64,000 nucleotides of DNA from Mycolicibacterium sp. CBMA 234. GTDB lineage: Bacteria > Actinomycetota > Actinomycetes > Mycobacteriales > Mycobacteriaceae. The DNA is taken from positions 1 to 64,000 of the forward strand of contig NZ_MPKW01000029.1 of assembly GCF_009729415.1 (NCBI RefSeq), written 5' to 3'. The notes beneath the pieces are model-generated. The model saw only the letters and a list, made by a program, of their open reading frames with translations. It was not told where the DNA came from and made no database searches. The translations under genes and the position numbers were made by a program. Below are positions 27,895-36,090 of the stretch, piece after piece (within the stretch, counting starts at the first letter, position 1; each line of letters starts with the position of its first letter).

Positions 27895-28491
27895 CTACGG
27901 CGTGGCCAGATACCCATCGACGAAGTCGTGCAGCGCGGGCGCGAGGTGCTTGACGCCGGAATCGTTGAGCTTGGCCAGCAGGATGATGCCCTGATACTGC
28001 GCGAGTAGTGCGTGCGCGAGCTGCTGCGGGTCGGTGCCCGGACGTAGCGCGCCGGCGGTCGCGGCCTCGTGCGCGATGACCGCCAGGTGATGCTCCATCG
28101 CCTTGAGGGTGTGTGCGAGGTGCTCACGGAGGTCGTCGTCGGTGGTGGACAGTTCAGCGGCGAAGTTGCCGAATGGGCAGCCCACCGCGCGGCCGAATTG
28201 GGCTTCCAATGCGGACTGGATGGCACCGATGGCATCGGGCACCGCGTGTAGCTTTTCCGCGGGCGTCGCAGTGGGGGAGCTGGCGAGTTGGCGCTGAAAT
28301 ACCTTGGCGTGCAAGTCGATAACGGCTTTGGCGAGCTCTGACTTCGACGAAAAATAGTGGTAGAAGCTGCCTTTGCGGATGTCCGTCGCGCGGCACAGCT
28401 CGTCGACCCCGACGGCTTGATAGCTGCGTTCGAGGAAGAGTCGGGCGGCGGTCGCGACCAGGCGGTCGCGGGCGTCTGAACTGCGTGGCAC
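27895..28491 (-). CDS. TetR family repressor
   Basis: A 198-aa regulator. The N-terminal helix-turn-helix spans about 10-55 with the typical IRKGSFYHYFSSKSEL recognition region. The ligand-binding half has the TetR_C pattern with a GCPFGNFA segment. It is divergent from the haloalkane dehalogenase gene with a perfect-armed palindrome between them, so autoregulation and repression of the dehalogenase are likely; the ligand would be a halogenated compound or its product. Confidence 0.92.
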   Translation of the reverse strand: MPRSSDARDRLVATAARLFLERSYQAVGVDELCRATDIRKGSFYHYFSSKSELAKAVIDLHAKVFQRQLASSPTATPAEKLHAVPDAIGAIQSALEAQFGRAVGCPFGNFAAELSTTDDDLREHLAHTLKAMEHHLAVIAHEAATAGALRPGTDPQQLAHALLAQYQGIILLAKLNDSGVKHLAPALHDFVDGYLATP

Positions 28492-28510
28492 CTGTGAATT
28501 CTATTTAATA

Positions 28511-28528
28511 GTTGACCGGTCGGTCAAC
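28511..28528. promoter_or_regulatory. TetR operator, divergent tetR / dehalogenase
   Basis: GTTGACC-N4-GGTCAAC, 18 bp, with perfect 7-bp arms. It lies 20 bp upstream of tetR and 19 bp upstream of the dehalogenase start, placing it over both promoters. Confidence 0.75.
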
Positions 28529-28546
28529 AAGTGGGAGGTTGACGAC

Positions 28547-29434
28547 ATGACTACCGCAGAGGTCTTCCGCACGCCCGACGAGCGATTCGCGAATCTTCCG
28601 GGTTACGACTTCGCTCCGAACTACGTCGACGTCGACGGGTTGCGCATGCACTATCTCGATGAGGGGCCGCGCGACGGCAAGCCCATCGTGTGTTTTCACG
28701 GCGAGCCGACGTGGGCGTACCTCTACCGCAAGATGATTGGCCCGTTCGTGGATGCCGGGCGTCGGGTGATCGTGCCCGACTACGTGGGGTTCGGTCGCTC
28801 GGACAAGCCCACCGACCGGCGGTGGTACAGCTACGACCGGCACGTCGACCTGGTGACGCAGGTGCTTGGCGGACTGGACCTGAGCGACGCCACCGTCGTC
28901 GTGCAGGACTGGGGCGGGCCGATCGGCCTGCGATGGGCGGTGGAGAACGCGGATCGCGTTGGCGCGCTGGCGATTTTCAATACCGGGCTGTTCACCGGCC
29001 GGGTGTCCAAGGGTTTCATGGCGTGGCGGGATTTCGCGGAAGCCAATCCCGACTTGCCGGTCGGCTTCGTGATTCAAGGCGCAACGACTGGTGAGTTGTC
29101 GCCTGAAGTGGTTGCCGCCTACGACGCGCCGTTCCCCACCGTGGAGGCCAAGGCTGGCGCCGCGCAGTTCCCGCTCTTGGTGCCGATCACTGATGACGCC
29201 GTCGGTGCGACGGAGATGCGTGCGGTTACCGACGCGCTATCGCGCTGGGAGAAGCCGGCGTTGGTGGCGTTCTCCGACCAGGACCCCGTGTTCCCGTATC
29301 CGCGGGCGGGCGAGGCGTTCCGCGACCTGATCCCGACGGTCGACGAGCAGGTGCGGATCGAAGGTGCGTCGCACTTCCTGCAGGAGGATCGGGGCGAGCA
29401 GTTGGCAGCTGAGGTTCTCAAGCACCTGGGGTGA
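28547..29434 (+). CDS. Haloalkane dehalogenase (HLD-I, DmbB/DhlA-like)
   Basis: A 295-aa alpha/beta hydrolase converting haloalkanes to alcohols and halide. HGEPTW forms the oxyanion hole and first halide contact. The nucleophile Asp lies in VQDWGGP with the adjacent halide-binding Trp. The catalytic His is in ASHFLQED. These motifs match subfamily I with mycobacterial DmbB. A good ribosome site (GGGAGG) precedes the ATG. Likely induced through the TetR operator just upstream. Confidence 0.92.
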   Translation: MTTAEVFRTPDERFANLPGYDFAPNYVDVDGLRMHYLDEGPRDGKPIVCFHGEPTWAYLYRKMIGPFVDAGRRVIVPDYVGFGRSDKPTDRRWYSYDRHVDLVTQVLGGLDLSDATVVVQDWGGPIGLRWAVENADRVGALAIFNTGLFTGRVSKGFMAWRDFAEANPDLPVGFVIQGATTGELSPEVVAAYDAPFPTVEAKAGAAQFPLLVPITDDAVGATEMRAVTDALSRWEKPALVAFSDQDPVFPYPRAGEAFRDLIPTVDEQVRIEGASHFLQEDRGEQLAAEVLKHLG

Positions 29435-29445
29435 TGGGTTGGGCT

Positions 29446-29509
29446 GCCGCGACCGTAACGCCACGGCGGTTCTCGGGACCGATTTCCGCCTTGCGGTTAC
29501 ATTCGCGGC
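29446..29509. repeat. Imperfect palindromic repeat, copy 1
   Basis: A ~64-bp element whose ends (GCGACCGTAAC ... GTTACATTCGCGG) are near-inverted copies of each other. A second copy lies at 30512-30576, on the other side of the AbiEi/DUF559 gene, in the same orientation and with scattered mismatches. It begins 11 bp after the dehalogenase stop and may act as a transcription-ending hairpin or REP-like element. Confidence 0.7.
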
Positions 29510-29584
29510 GGCCTTGGCCGATCCATCCACTGGGCTACGCCGCTTGACCTTGGCCGCCGGCCAGCAGCTGGGCACACTGCCACC

Positions 29585-30496
29585 ATGGGGGAGCCATTTA
29601 TCGGCAGCGAGGCGTTGGCCGCCGGAACGTTGACGCGTCACCAATTGCGAACGAATTTCGTTGCCGTCCACCAAGACGTATACGTGGCGCGAGGTACTCG
29701 ACCGACTGCGATCCTTCGAGCGAAGGCCGCTTGGCTGCGATCCAAACGTGCGGGTGTGCTCGCGGGATTCTCGGCAGCCGCGCTGCACGGAGCCCGCTAC
29801 ATCGATGCGTCGTTGCCTGCCAACATCATTCACAGCAATCGACGGGCCGCGCGCGGTGTCGTGGTGTGGGCGGACGCCTTGGACGACGACGATGTGTGCG
29901 CGATTGGTGAGATGCATCTGACCACGCCGTTGCGCACGGCCGTCGACCTGGCTCGCAGATATCGCGAGGACGTAGCGGTTGCCGCCATTGATGCGTTGGC
30001 TCGGTCGGCGCGTTTGGCGGTCGCTCAGATTCAGGAGGCGGCTGGACGGCATCCGGGGCAGCGGGGGCTCAAGGCGGCGCGGACGACGATCGCGTTGGTG
30101 GATCCGGGCGCCGAGTCTCCGGCTGAGACGCGACTGCGGCTACTGATCGTGAAGGCCCGCTTCCCTCGGCCGGTGACTCAACACCCGATCGACAACGAAT
30201 ATGGGGCGCTGATCGGGGTCGTCGATCTCGCTTGGCCGGAATTGAAGATCGCGGTCGAGTACGAGGGGCGGCACCACATGGACCCCGACCAGATTCGCAA
30301 GGACATTGCGCGGATCGAGGAGATGATCGAGATGGGGTGGCTCGTCATTCGAGTCACATCGCGTGATCCCAGTGGCGTCGTGCTGCGCAGGATCGCACAT
30401 GCCCGCGCATTGCGGGGCGCGGTCGATGATGTCGCGATCCGACTGTCGCGCGACCTGACCGACTCGGTATGGCCCACTGGGCTGAAGGCGTCGTGA
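29585..30496 (+). CDS. AbiEi-like antitoxin domain plus DUF559-type endonuclease-like domain protein
   Basis: A 303-aa protein of a large mycobacterial family. The N-terminal ~170 residues resemble AbiEi transcriptional antitoxins (an initial wing, then AGFSAAALHGA and a TTPLRTAVDLAR motif). The C-terminus resembles a Vsr/DUF559 PD-(D/E)xK fold (GVVDLAWPELKIAVEYEGRHH, about 215-240). No partner toxin (AbiEii) lies beside it. No ribosome site is seen before the ATG, so it may be leaderless. The gene is bracketed by two copies of a palindromic repeat, suggesting insertion as a cassette. Confidence 0.7.
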   Translation: MGEPFIGSEALAAGTLTRHQLRTNFVAVHQDVYVARGTRPTAILRAKAAWLRSKRAGVLAGFSAAALHGARYIDASLPANIIHSNRRAARGVVVWADALDDDDVCAIGEMHLTTPLRTAVDLARRYREDVAVAAIDALARSARLAVAQIQEAAGRHPGQRGLKAARTTIALVDPGAESPAETRLRLLIVKARFPRPVTQHPIDNEYGALIGVVDLAWPELKIAVEYEGRHHMDPDQIRKDIARIEEMIEMGWLVIRVTSRDPSGVVLRRIAHARALRGAVDDVAIRLSRDLTDSVWPTGLKAS

Positions 30497-30511
30497 AGGG
30501 TTTGGCTAGCG

Positions 30512-30576
30512 GCCCGCGACCGTAACGCCACTGCGGTTTTCGAGCCCAATTTCCGCCACTTGGTTACATTCGCGGC
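30512..30576. repeat. Imperfect palindromic repeat, copy 2
   Basis: Second copy of the element at 29446, starting 15 bp after the AbiEi/DUF559 stop and ending just before the convergent DUF3817 gene. The outer arms GGCC-CGCGA-N2-GTAAC and GTTAC-N2-TCGCGGCC pair almost fully, so a long hairpin can form. Confidence 0.7.
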
Positions 30577-30588
30577 CACACCGCGCAA

Positions 30589-30930
30589 TCAGACGAGGTC
30601 GAAGCGCTTCCGAACATCTTCGGTGCGGAAGTGCTCGACGATGATGCCGAGCAGCGGGACGGTGCCGGCGAAGAGGGTGCCGATGGTCTGGCCCAGGGGC
30701 CAGCGGACCTTGACCGCCAGGTTGAAGGTGCACAGCAGGTAGATGAAGTACACCCAACCGTGCACGATGCCGATCCAGTTCAGGCTGACGTCGTTGAAGA
30801 TGTAATGCGCGACCAGCTCGTAGCAGAGAGCGATGAGCCAGATACCGGTCGCCCAGGCCATCACGCGGTAGGCGATCAGGGCCTTGCGGATGGAGTCTTT
30901 CGACACGGCGGTCGGCTGCGACTCGGTCAT
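30589..30930 (-). CDS. DUF3817 membrane protein (Rv1342c-like)
   Basis: A 113-aa membrane protein with three transmembrane helices and the family segment GIVHGWVYFIYLL. It restores synteny with M. tuberculosis after the inserted block. It overlaps the upstream Rv1343c-like gene by 4 bp. Function unknown. Confidence 0.82.
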   Translation of the reverse strand: MTESQPTAVSKDSIRKALIAYRVMAWATGIWLIALCYELVAHYIFNDVSLNWIGIVHGWVYFIYLLCTFNLAVKVRWPLGQTIGTLFAGTVPLLGIIVEHFRTEDVRKRFDLV

Positions 30931-31295
30931 GTGGTGGTCCTGTCCTGTTTGTCGTTCTCGGCCAGTTCGGCGAGGTAGGCGTTGTACTCGGCGGTTTCTG
31001 CGTCGGTGTCTGTGGCGGCTTTGGGACGCTCGGGGAGCAGGCCCTCGGGGATTTCGGTGGGCTCATTGGCTGCCGGTGCGACGGGGCCTTCGTCCTCGTA
31101 GCGGACGAACTTGTAGTAGCCGTAGAAACAGAACGCGCCGAACATCGGCCACTGCAGGGCGTAGCCCAAGTTCTGGAAAGTGCCGGCGGTCGACTGGAAT
31201 CGCGACCACTGCCACCAGGCCAGGGCCATGCAGCCCAAGGCAGCGACGGTCACCAGCACGATGAGCGCCGGCCTCCTACGCCGTGTAGTGGACAT
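30927..31295 (-). CDS. Rv1343c (LprD)-like membrane protein
   Basis: A 122-aa protein with one N-terminal hydrophobic segment that contains ALGC, annotated as a lipobox in M. tuberculosis LprD. A second hydrophobic stretch follows (WPMFGAFCFYGYYKF), then an acidic Pro/Glu tail ending AYLAELAEND. Two membrane helices fit as well as a lipoprotein. The ATG at 31295 (MSTTRRRRP) matches the orthologue; 35 more upstream residues are unlikely to be translated. Confidence 0.8.
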   Translation of the reverse strand: MSTTRRRRPALIVLVTVAALGCMALAWWQWSRFQSTAGTFQNLGYALQWPMFGAFCFYGYYKFVRYEDEGPVAPAANEPTEIPEGLLPERPKAATDTDAETAEYNAYLAELAENDKQDRTTT

Positions 31296-31437
31296 AGAGC
31301 AACGGTACCGCGCGTGACCTCGGGTTTGCGATTCGCGCCGGTTGCGACGTGGGACGTTGGACGCGCGACCACGCCACCGGGCGGGACTTGGGTCCGACAA
31401 GCTCGAGACTCCGCGGTACCGGTATCCTCAGGGGGCT

Positions 31438-31520
31438 GCGGGCGTGGCGAAATGGCAGACGCGCGGTCTTTAGGTGTCCGTGTTCGAAAGAACGTGGGGG
31501 TTCAAGTCCCTCCGCCCGCA
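31438..31520 (+). tRNA. tRNA-Leu (anticodon UAG)
   Basis: An 83-nt class II tRNA. The acceptor stem GCGGGCG/CGCCCGC is perfect. The D loop has the GG pair. The anticodon loop TTTAGGT gives anticodon UAG, reading CUA. The long variable arm is a GTTC-GAAA-GAAC hairpin. The T loop TTCAAGT follows, with discriminator A and no encoded CCA. The anticodon stem has one U-U mismatch. Confidence 0.95.
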
Positions 31521-31529
31521 CTCTTGTGG

Positions 31530-31564
31530 TGAGTCAGGTCAGGGGTAACGCCTGACCTGACTCA
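31530..31564. terminator. Hairpin after tRNA-Leu
   Basis: A perfect 14-bp stem (31530-31543 / 31551-31564) with a 7-nt loop, starting 10 nt after the tRNA. There is no T-run; mycobacterial terminators often lack one. Confidence 0.7.
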
Positions 31565-31684
31565 TCGGCCGCCGATCGCCCGCACAGCTGCGCGAGGCCG
31601 CCTCATGGGAAGTCCCGGTCCGCAGCGAAACCCCGCAAACCCGCTGCGAAAAGCGTTGGGATAGCTAACTGGCAGGGGTGGCTG

Positions 31685-31819
31685 TCAGTGCTTCTTGGGG
31701 TGCAGCACGTTGTCGATCGCCGGTGCCTGGGTCGTTTTGGCGCGCTTGTCCGCCCGTTTCTCTTTGAGCGACTTACCGGATTTCTTGGACATGGTGTGCC
31801 GGGGAGATTTGTCGGCCAT
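31685..31819 (-). CDS. Small basic conserved protein
   Basis: A 44-aa, Lys-rich protein (MADKSPRH start, SKKSGKSLKEKRADKRAK core) of a type common in mycobacteria. The ATG at 31819 has a purine-rich AAAGGGG upstream. No domain or function is known; the charge suggests nucleic-acid or ribosome contact. Confidence 0.65.
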   Translation of the reverse strand: MADKSPRHTMSKKSGKSLKEKRADKRAKTTQAPAIDNVLHPKKH

Positions 31820-31901
31820 GCTCGGCCCCTTTGTTTCGGGGGCCTGGACGGTCCCTGTTACCCGACCATACGTGCGCTGCTGACCTGGTGCAACGATGTG
31901 G

Positions 31902-31916
31902 GTCAACACTGTTGAC
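31902..31916. promoter_or_regulatory. 15-bp palindromic operator candidate
   Basis: GTCAACA-C-TGTTGAC, perfect arms, 96 bp upstream of the desaturase gene. Its left ten bases recur at 34337-34346 upstream of the TetR gene at 34412, suggesting that this TetR controls the desaturase-glycosyltransferase operon and itself. Confidence 0.5.
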
Positions 31917-32011
31917 AACGCCCGGCCGCCCGCGTTGACTGGGCTGCAGACGGGCGGCCGCGCCGTGGCGGAGCCCAGGTCTGCCGCCGCGCACAATGAA
32001 CTGGGATACAG

Positions 32012-33127
32012 GTGGCAATACGTAACATCGCGGCTTATACGCATCTGAGTCAGCGCGATATTGAGGCGTTCGGAGCAGAGATGGACACCATCCGCTCCGA
32101 TATCGAGGACTCGCGCGGTGTCAGGGACGCGGCCTATATCCGGCGCGTCATCGTGTTCCAACGAGTCCTGGATCTCGTGGCTCGGCTGCTGATCGTTGGG
32201 TGGCGCTCCCGAGTCGGCTGGGCCGCCGGGACCTTGTCACTGGCCTACGCGAAATCCGTTGAGAACATGGAGATCGCGCACAACGTCTGCCACGGGCAGT
32301 GGGACTGGATGAACGATTCCGAGATCCACTCCAGTGCGTGGGAATGGGACATGGTGGGGTCGTCGGCGCAGTGGCGCTACTCCCACAACTATCGCCATCA
32401 TGTGTATACCAACGTCCTCGGCATGGACGACGATCTCGGGTTCGGGGTAATGCGGGTCAGCCGCGATCAACCATGGAAGCCGGCGTATCTCCTGCAGCCC
32501 CTGGTAAATCTGTTGTTGGCCTTGACATTCGAATGGGGCATCGCCCGGCACGGATTTCACTCTGACCAGAGCAGGGCGAGCACCGCAGCCGGCAAGCAGG
32601 CCGTCAAGCGGACCATGCTGGTCAAGATGGCCGGCCAGACCGCGAAGGACTACCTCGTCCTGCCTGCGCTTGGCGGGCGTCGATGGCGCCGGGTCCTGAC
32701 TGCGAACATCGCTGCTAACCTGCTGCGCAATCTGTGGGCCTACGTGGTGATCTTTTGCGGCCATTTCCCCGACGGTGTGCAGACGTTCGCCCCGGAAATC
32801 GTGCAAGAGGAGACCAGGGCGGAATGGTATCTACGCCAGATGCTAGGTACGGCGAACTTCAAAGCTGGTCCGCTGCTGGCATTTTCGAGTGGCAACCTGT
32901 GCTACCAGATCGAGCATCACCTGTTTCCGGATCTGCCGAGCAATCGGTACGCGCAGATTAGCGATCGGGTGCGCGAGCTGTGCAACAAGTACGACCTGCC
33001 GTACACCTGCGGCTCGCTCGCCCACCAGTATCTGCAGACCCTGCGGACCATCTTCCGGCTTGCGCTACCCGGCCCCAGGCTCACGGGCGCGACGGCCGAC
33101 GACGGCCGTGTGTCAGGATCGTCGTGA
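32012..33127 (+). CDS. Membrane fatty acid desaturase
   Basis: A 371-aa acyl-lipid or acyl-CoA desaturase (DesA3/linoleoyl-CoA desaturase type). The three histidine boxes that bind the di-iron centre are HNVCH, HNYRHH and QIEHH. Hydrophobic segments lie around residues 55-75, 158-178 and 235-255. GTG start at 32012. It is coupled by a 4-bp overlap to a glycosyltransferase, so joint work on membrane lipid composition is likely. Confidence 0.9.
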   Translation: MAIRNIAAYTHLSQRDIEAFGAEMDTIRSDIEDSRGVRDAAYIRRVIVFQRVLDLVARLLIVGWRSRVGWAAGTLSLAYAKSVENMEIAHNVCHGQWDWMNDSEIHSSAWEWDMVGSSAQWRYSHNYRHHVYTNVLGMDDDLGFGVMRVSRDQPWKPAYLLQPLVNLLLALTFEWGIARHGFHSDQSRASTAAGKQAVKRTMLVKMAGQTAKDYLVLPALGGRRWRRVLTANIAANLLRNLWAYVVIFCGHFPDGVQTFAPEIVQEETRAEWYLRQMLGTANFKAGPLLAFSSGNLCYQIEHHLFPDLPSNRYAQISDRVRELCNKYDLPYTCGSLAHQYLQTLRTIFRLALPGPRLTGATADDGRVSGSS

Positions 33128-34314
33128 AATCTCTTCCCAGCCTTGCCTATTCGAATTCCCCGGAACCGGATTACCCGGCGGTCGGCTCGCCAAGCTTCGG
33201 GATTCTCAGCACGTATCCACCGACGCGATGCGGCGTGGCCGGGTTCGGAGCGGCCCTGAGCAATGGGCTGTACCGCAACGGCGCTGACGTCAGCGTGGTG
33301 CGAGTCGCCGACGGGGCGTCAACCGACGACAGCCGCGTCATCGGGGAGCTGGCCAATGGATCGGCGGCGTCAGTGTCGGCAGTCGCGGACTTACTCAGCT
33401 GCAGCGATATCGCCGTCATCCAGCACGACTTCGGCATCTACGGCGGAGTCGACGGGTCCGAGGTGGTGGACATCGTCGACGCACTGCAGGTCCCGTCGAT
33501 TGTCGTCGCGCACACCGTCCCCAAGGACCTGACGCGACATCAGCGTTCGGTGTTTGAGTCGCTGCTGGCGCTCGCCGATCAGGTGGTCGTCATGTCCGCC
33601 GCGGCCAGCACCCGGCTGTGCGTTGGGTTCGATGTCGACCGCCGGAAGGTCGTCACGATTCCGCGCGGTGCGGCCATTCCGACCGGTCCCCGAATGAAGC
33701 GAAGCGGGCGACCGACCCTGCTGACCTGGGGGCTGTTGAGGCCGGGCAAAGGGGTCGAGCGGGTAATCGACGCGATGGGTTCGTTGCATCGACTTACCGG
33801 CCAGCCGCGTTATCTGGTCGCGGGCCAGACCCATCCGAGGACGCTAGCCGCTGACGGTGAGACCTACCGCAATGCCCTCATTGAGCAAGCCCGCAGCGGC
33901 GGGGTGGCCGGCTCGGTGCATTTCGATGCCGGCTACCGCGACGTGCCGACACTGACTGCGTTGGTCATGTCGGCGGCGGCGGTGGTGCTGCCCTACGACT
34001 CCACTGATCAGGTCAGTTCCGCTGTTTTGGTCGAGGCGATTGCGTGCGGCCGGCCGGTTGTCGCCACCGCCTTCCCGCACGCGGTCGAGCTCCTTTCCAG
34101 CGGGGCGGGCATCGTGGTCGGTCACGATGATCCGGAGGCGTTGCAGTCCGCACTGCATGCAGTGCTGAGCCAGCCCCGGTTGGCTGGCGCGATGGCGGCG
34201 GAGGCTCGAAAGCTGGCGCCGGAGATGGCCTGGCCCGTGATCGCCAGGTCGTATCAGGCTGTGGCGCAACGAATTCTGTCCAGGCGGCGGTCGGAGCGGG
34301 CGTGGCCGCGCTAG
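33124..34314 (+). CDS. GT-B glycosyltransferase (family 4-like)
   Basis: A 396-aa glycosyltransferase. The N-terminal half has the STYPPTRCGVAGF substrate-side loop and an IQHDFGIYGG strand. The nucleotide-sugar half starts with TWGLLRPGKGVERVIDA and has the ExxACGRPVVAT donor motif (about 325). The GTG at 33124 overlaps the desaturase stop; longer starts lie inside the desaturase. Sugar and acceptor are unknown; a glycolipid product is a reasonable guess from the neighbour. Confidence 0.88.
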   Translation: MKSLPSLAYSNSPEPDYPAVGSPSFGILSTYPPTRCGVAGFGAALSNGLYRNGADVSVVRVADGASTDDSRVIGELANGSAASVSAVADLLSCSDIAVIQHDFGIYGGVDGSEVVDIVDALQVPSIVVAHTVPKDLTRHQRSVFESLLALADQVVVMSAAASTRLCVGFDVDRRKVVTIPRGAAIPTGPRMKRSGRPTLLTWGLLRPGKGVERVIDAMGSLHRLTGQPRYLVAGQTHPRTLAADGETYRNALIEQARSGGVAGSVHFDAGYRDVPTLTALVMSAAAVVLPYDSTDQVSSAVLVEAIACGRPVVATAFPHAVELLSSGAGIVVGHDDPEALQSALHAVLSQPRLAGAMAAEARKLAPEMAWPVIARSYQAVAQRILSRRRSERAWPR

Positions 34315-34336
34315 GGAGTCGGCCTTGACCAGGTAT

Positions 34337-34346
34337 GTCAACACTG
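34337..34346. promoter_or_regulatory. Half-site shared with the desaturase operator
   Basis: GTCAACACTG, identical to ten bases of the 31902-31916 palindrome, 66 bp upstream of the TetR gene. The other arm is degenerate here. Confidence 0.35.
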
Positions 34347-34411
34347 CGGGCGGGTACTGTCGTCACACAATGTGATCCGTTGCGGGACAGTCAGAGGGAG
34401 GTGCTATCACG

Positions 34412-35077
34412 ATGGTCGGGCAGGTCAGCCGGTCAGTGATTCTGCACTCCGCCTTGCAGATCGTCGACCGTGACGGTGTTGACGGGCTGTCCATGCGCCG
34501 GCTCAGTGACGAGGTCGGTCGCGACCCGGCGGTGCTGTACCGGCACGTGCCGAATAAGGCGGCCCTGCTCGACGGTGTCGCCGAGATGGTGATCGGCCAA
34601 CTGCGTATCGATGCCACCGATTCGGACTGGACGGGGCAGTTGCGCGCAGTGGCGCACGATTTCCGGCGGCTGGCGCTGGAACACCCAAATGTGGTGCCGC
34701 TGTTGGTCACCCGGCCGCTAGCAACCCCACTGGGGCAGCGTCCACCGGGGATGCTGCGGCCTCTGGAGGACGTCGTGACGCTGCTGGTAGGTGCCGGGTT
34801 CAGTGACCTCGACGCCCTGCACATCTACCGGGTGCTCTTCGGCTACCTCTACGGCCACATCCTGACCGAGTTGCAGGAGGTGGTCGAGCGTCCCGAGGAA
34901 TCCGACGATGTCCTGCGGCTGGGCCTGCACCGATTGGCCATCACCGAGTTCCCTCAGGTGCGGGCGCTGGCCTCCGCGCTGGCTGGCTATGACGGCGCCG
35001 CCGAACTCGATCGCGGTCTCGACATGCTGTTCATTGGTCTGGGGGCCACGATGGCGCCGGCCGATCAACGGCGCTGA
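34412..35077 (+). CDS. TetR family regulator with TetR_C domain
   Basis: A 221-aa regulator. The helix-turn-helix (about 10-50) ends in RDPAVLYRHVPNKAALLD, typical of the classic TetR class. The C-terminal domain carries a VLFGYLYGHI helix. It lies directly downstream of the desaturase-glycosyltransferase operon, and a shared upstream motif points to that operon as a target. The ribosome site GGGAGG is present. Confidence 0.9.
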   Translation: MVGQVSRSVILHSALQIVDRDGVDGLSMRRLSDEVGRDPAVLYRHVPNKAALLDGVAEMVIGQLRIDATDSDWTGQLRAVAHDFRRLALEHPNVVPLLVTRPLATPLGQRPPGMLRPLEDVVTLLVGAGFSDLDALHIYRVLFGYLYGHILTELQEVVERPEESDDVLRLGLHRLAITEFPQVRALASALAGYDGAAELDRGLDMLFIGLGATMAPADQRR

Positions 35078-35117
35078 CGAGTTCGGTCGGGGCCTGGTAG
35101 CGGGCGGTGGGGCGGCG

Positions 35118-35969
35118 CTACTGCGTGCTGAGCCGCACCATCCGCGTCGTTGAGCTTTCGTCCAACTCGACGACGTCGGTGCGCGAGCGCAGGAAATCGC
35201 TGAAAGACTTGAATCCCAGCGCCTTTTCGCTGAAGGACGGGTCCATCCGCTTCATTTGCGCTTTGACTGCCGAATTGTGCAGCCATTCGACGTCGTCTTT
35301 CTCGAGCCCGATCTGCAGCGCGCGGGTCAGTAGGGCAGTGGCGGAGGTCTGCGGGTCTGGCGGTTCGGGCTCGGAATTGGTGCTGCGGCGGGTGCGTTTG
35401 GGCGGCTCCGCGGAGGGCTCGAGTGCCGGGACGCCGGGCAGGGCGTCGTAGGTGACGAACTCGTCGCAGGCCGCCGCGAGCGCCCGGCTCGACGACCCGG
35501 CCACCCCGATGCCCACCACATACCGGCCGAGGCGCTTGCAGCGCTGGGCCAGCGGAATGTAGTCGGAATCGCCGGCGGCAATGACGACGTGGGTGAGGTC
35601 GGGCAGGCGGAACATGTCTTCGACGGCGTCGACCGCCAACCGGATGTCGGCGCCGTTCTTGCTATACGCGGCGGCTGGGAACAGTTGCACGAGGTCCACG
35701 GCGCGTCCGACGAGTTGTTGCTGGTAGCCGGCGTTGACGTCGGCGGACCAGTCGGCGTACGCCCGGGTGAGCACCAACGTCCCGAAAGATGAGGCAAAGT
35801 CGAGGACCGCGCCAACGTCGACGGTGGCCCGGGTCAACCGGTCGGGGTCCAGTCCCTTGGCCTTGTCCTTCTGAAAGGAGTTGCGGCCGTTGACCTGGTC
35901 GTAGCGGGAGATGACGATGTTGTCGAAGTCGAGGTAGACCGCGACGCGGGTGGCGGCGGTGTCCGTCAT
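35118..35969 (-). CDS. NYN domain ribonuclease-like protein with LOTUS/OST-HTH domain
   Basis: A 283-aa protein. The NYN (PIN-like) nuclease domain spans about 8-160, with acidic residues in VYLDFDN, DIRLAVDA and AAGDSDYIPL. A linker rich in Pro/Glu/Arg follows, and the C-terminal ~70 residues form an OST-HTH/LOTUS RNA-binding module (FSEKALGFKSFSDFLRS). RNA cleavage or processing is the likely role. The ATG at 35969 is preferred over one six codons upstream. Confidence 0.85.
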   Translation of the reverse strand: MTDTAATRVAVYLDFDNIVISRYDQVNGRNSFQKDKAKGLDPDRLTRATVDVGAVLDFASSFGTLVLTRAYADWSADVNAGYQQQLVGRAVDLVQLFPAAAYSKNGADIRLAVDAVEDMFRLPDLTHVVIAAGDSDYIPLAQRCKRLGRYVVGIGVAGSSSRALAAACDEFVTYDALPGVPALEPSAEPPKRTRRSTNSEPEPPDPQTSATALLTRALQIGLEKDDVEWLHNSAVKAQMKRMDPSFSEKALGFKSFSDFLRSRTDVVELDESSTTRMVRLSTQ

Positions 35970-36090
35970 GAGCCCAGTGTGGTGCATGGCGGGGCGTGAT
36001 GGCGTGGAACGGGTGGTGATGTGCCCGACTCTGTGCGACGAAGGCGGTTGCGCCGGTCATGCGCACCCGACGACACGACATGATGGAGCC

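Noticed and set aside
31438..31520. tRNA-Leu as the island attachment site
   Set aside because: It lies 13 kb from the island edge, and no repeat of its 3' end was noticed near 44.6 kb.
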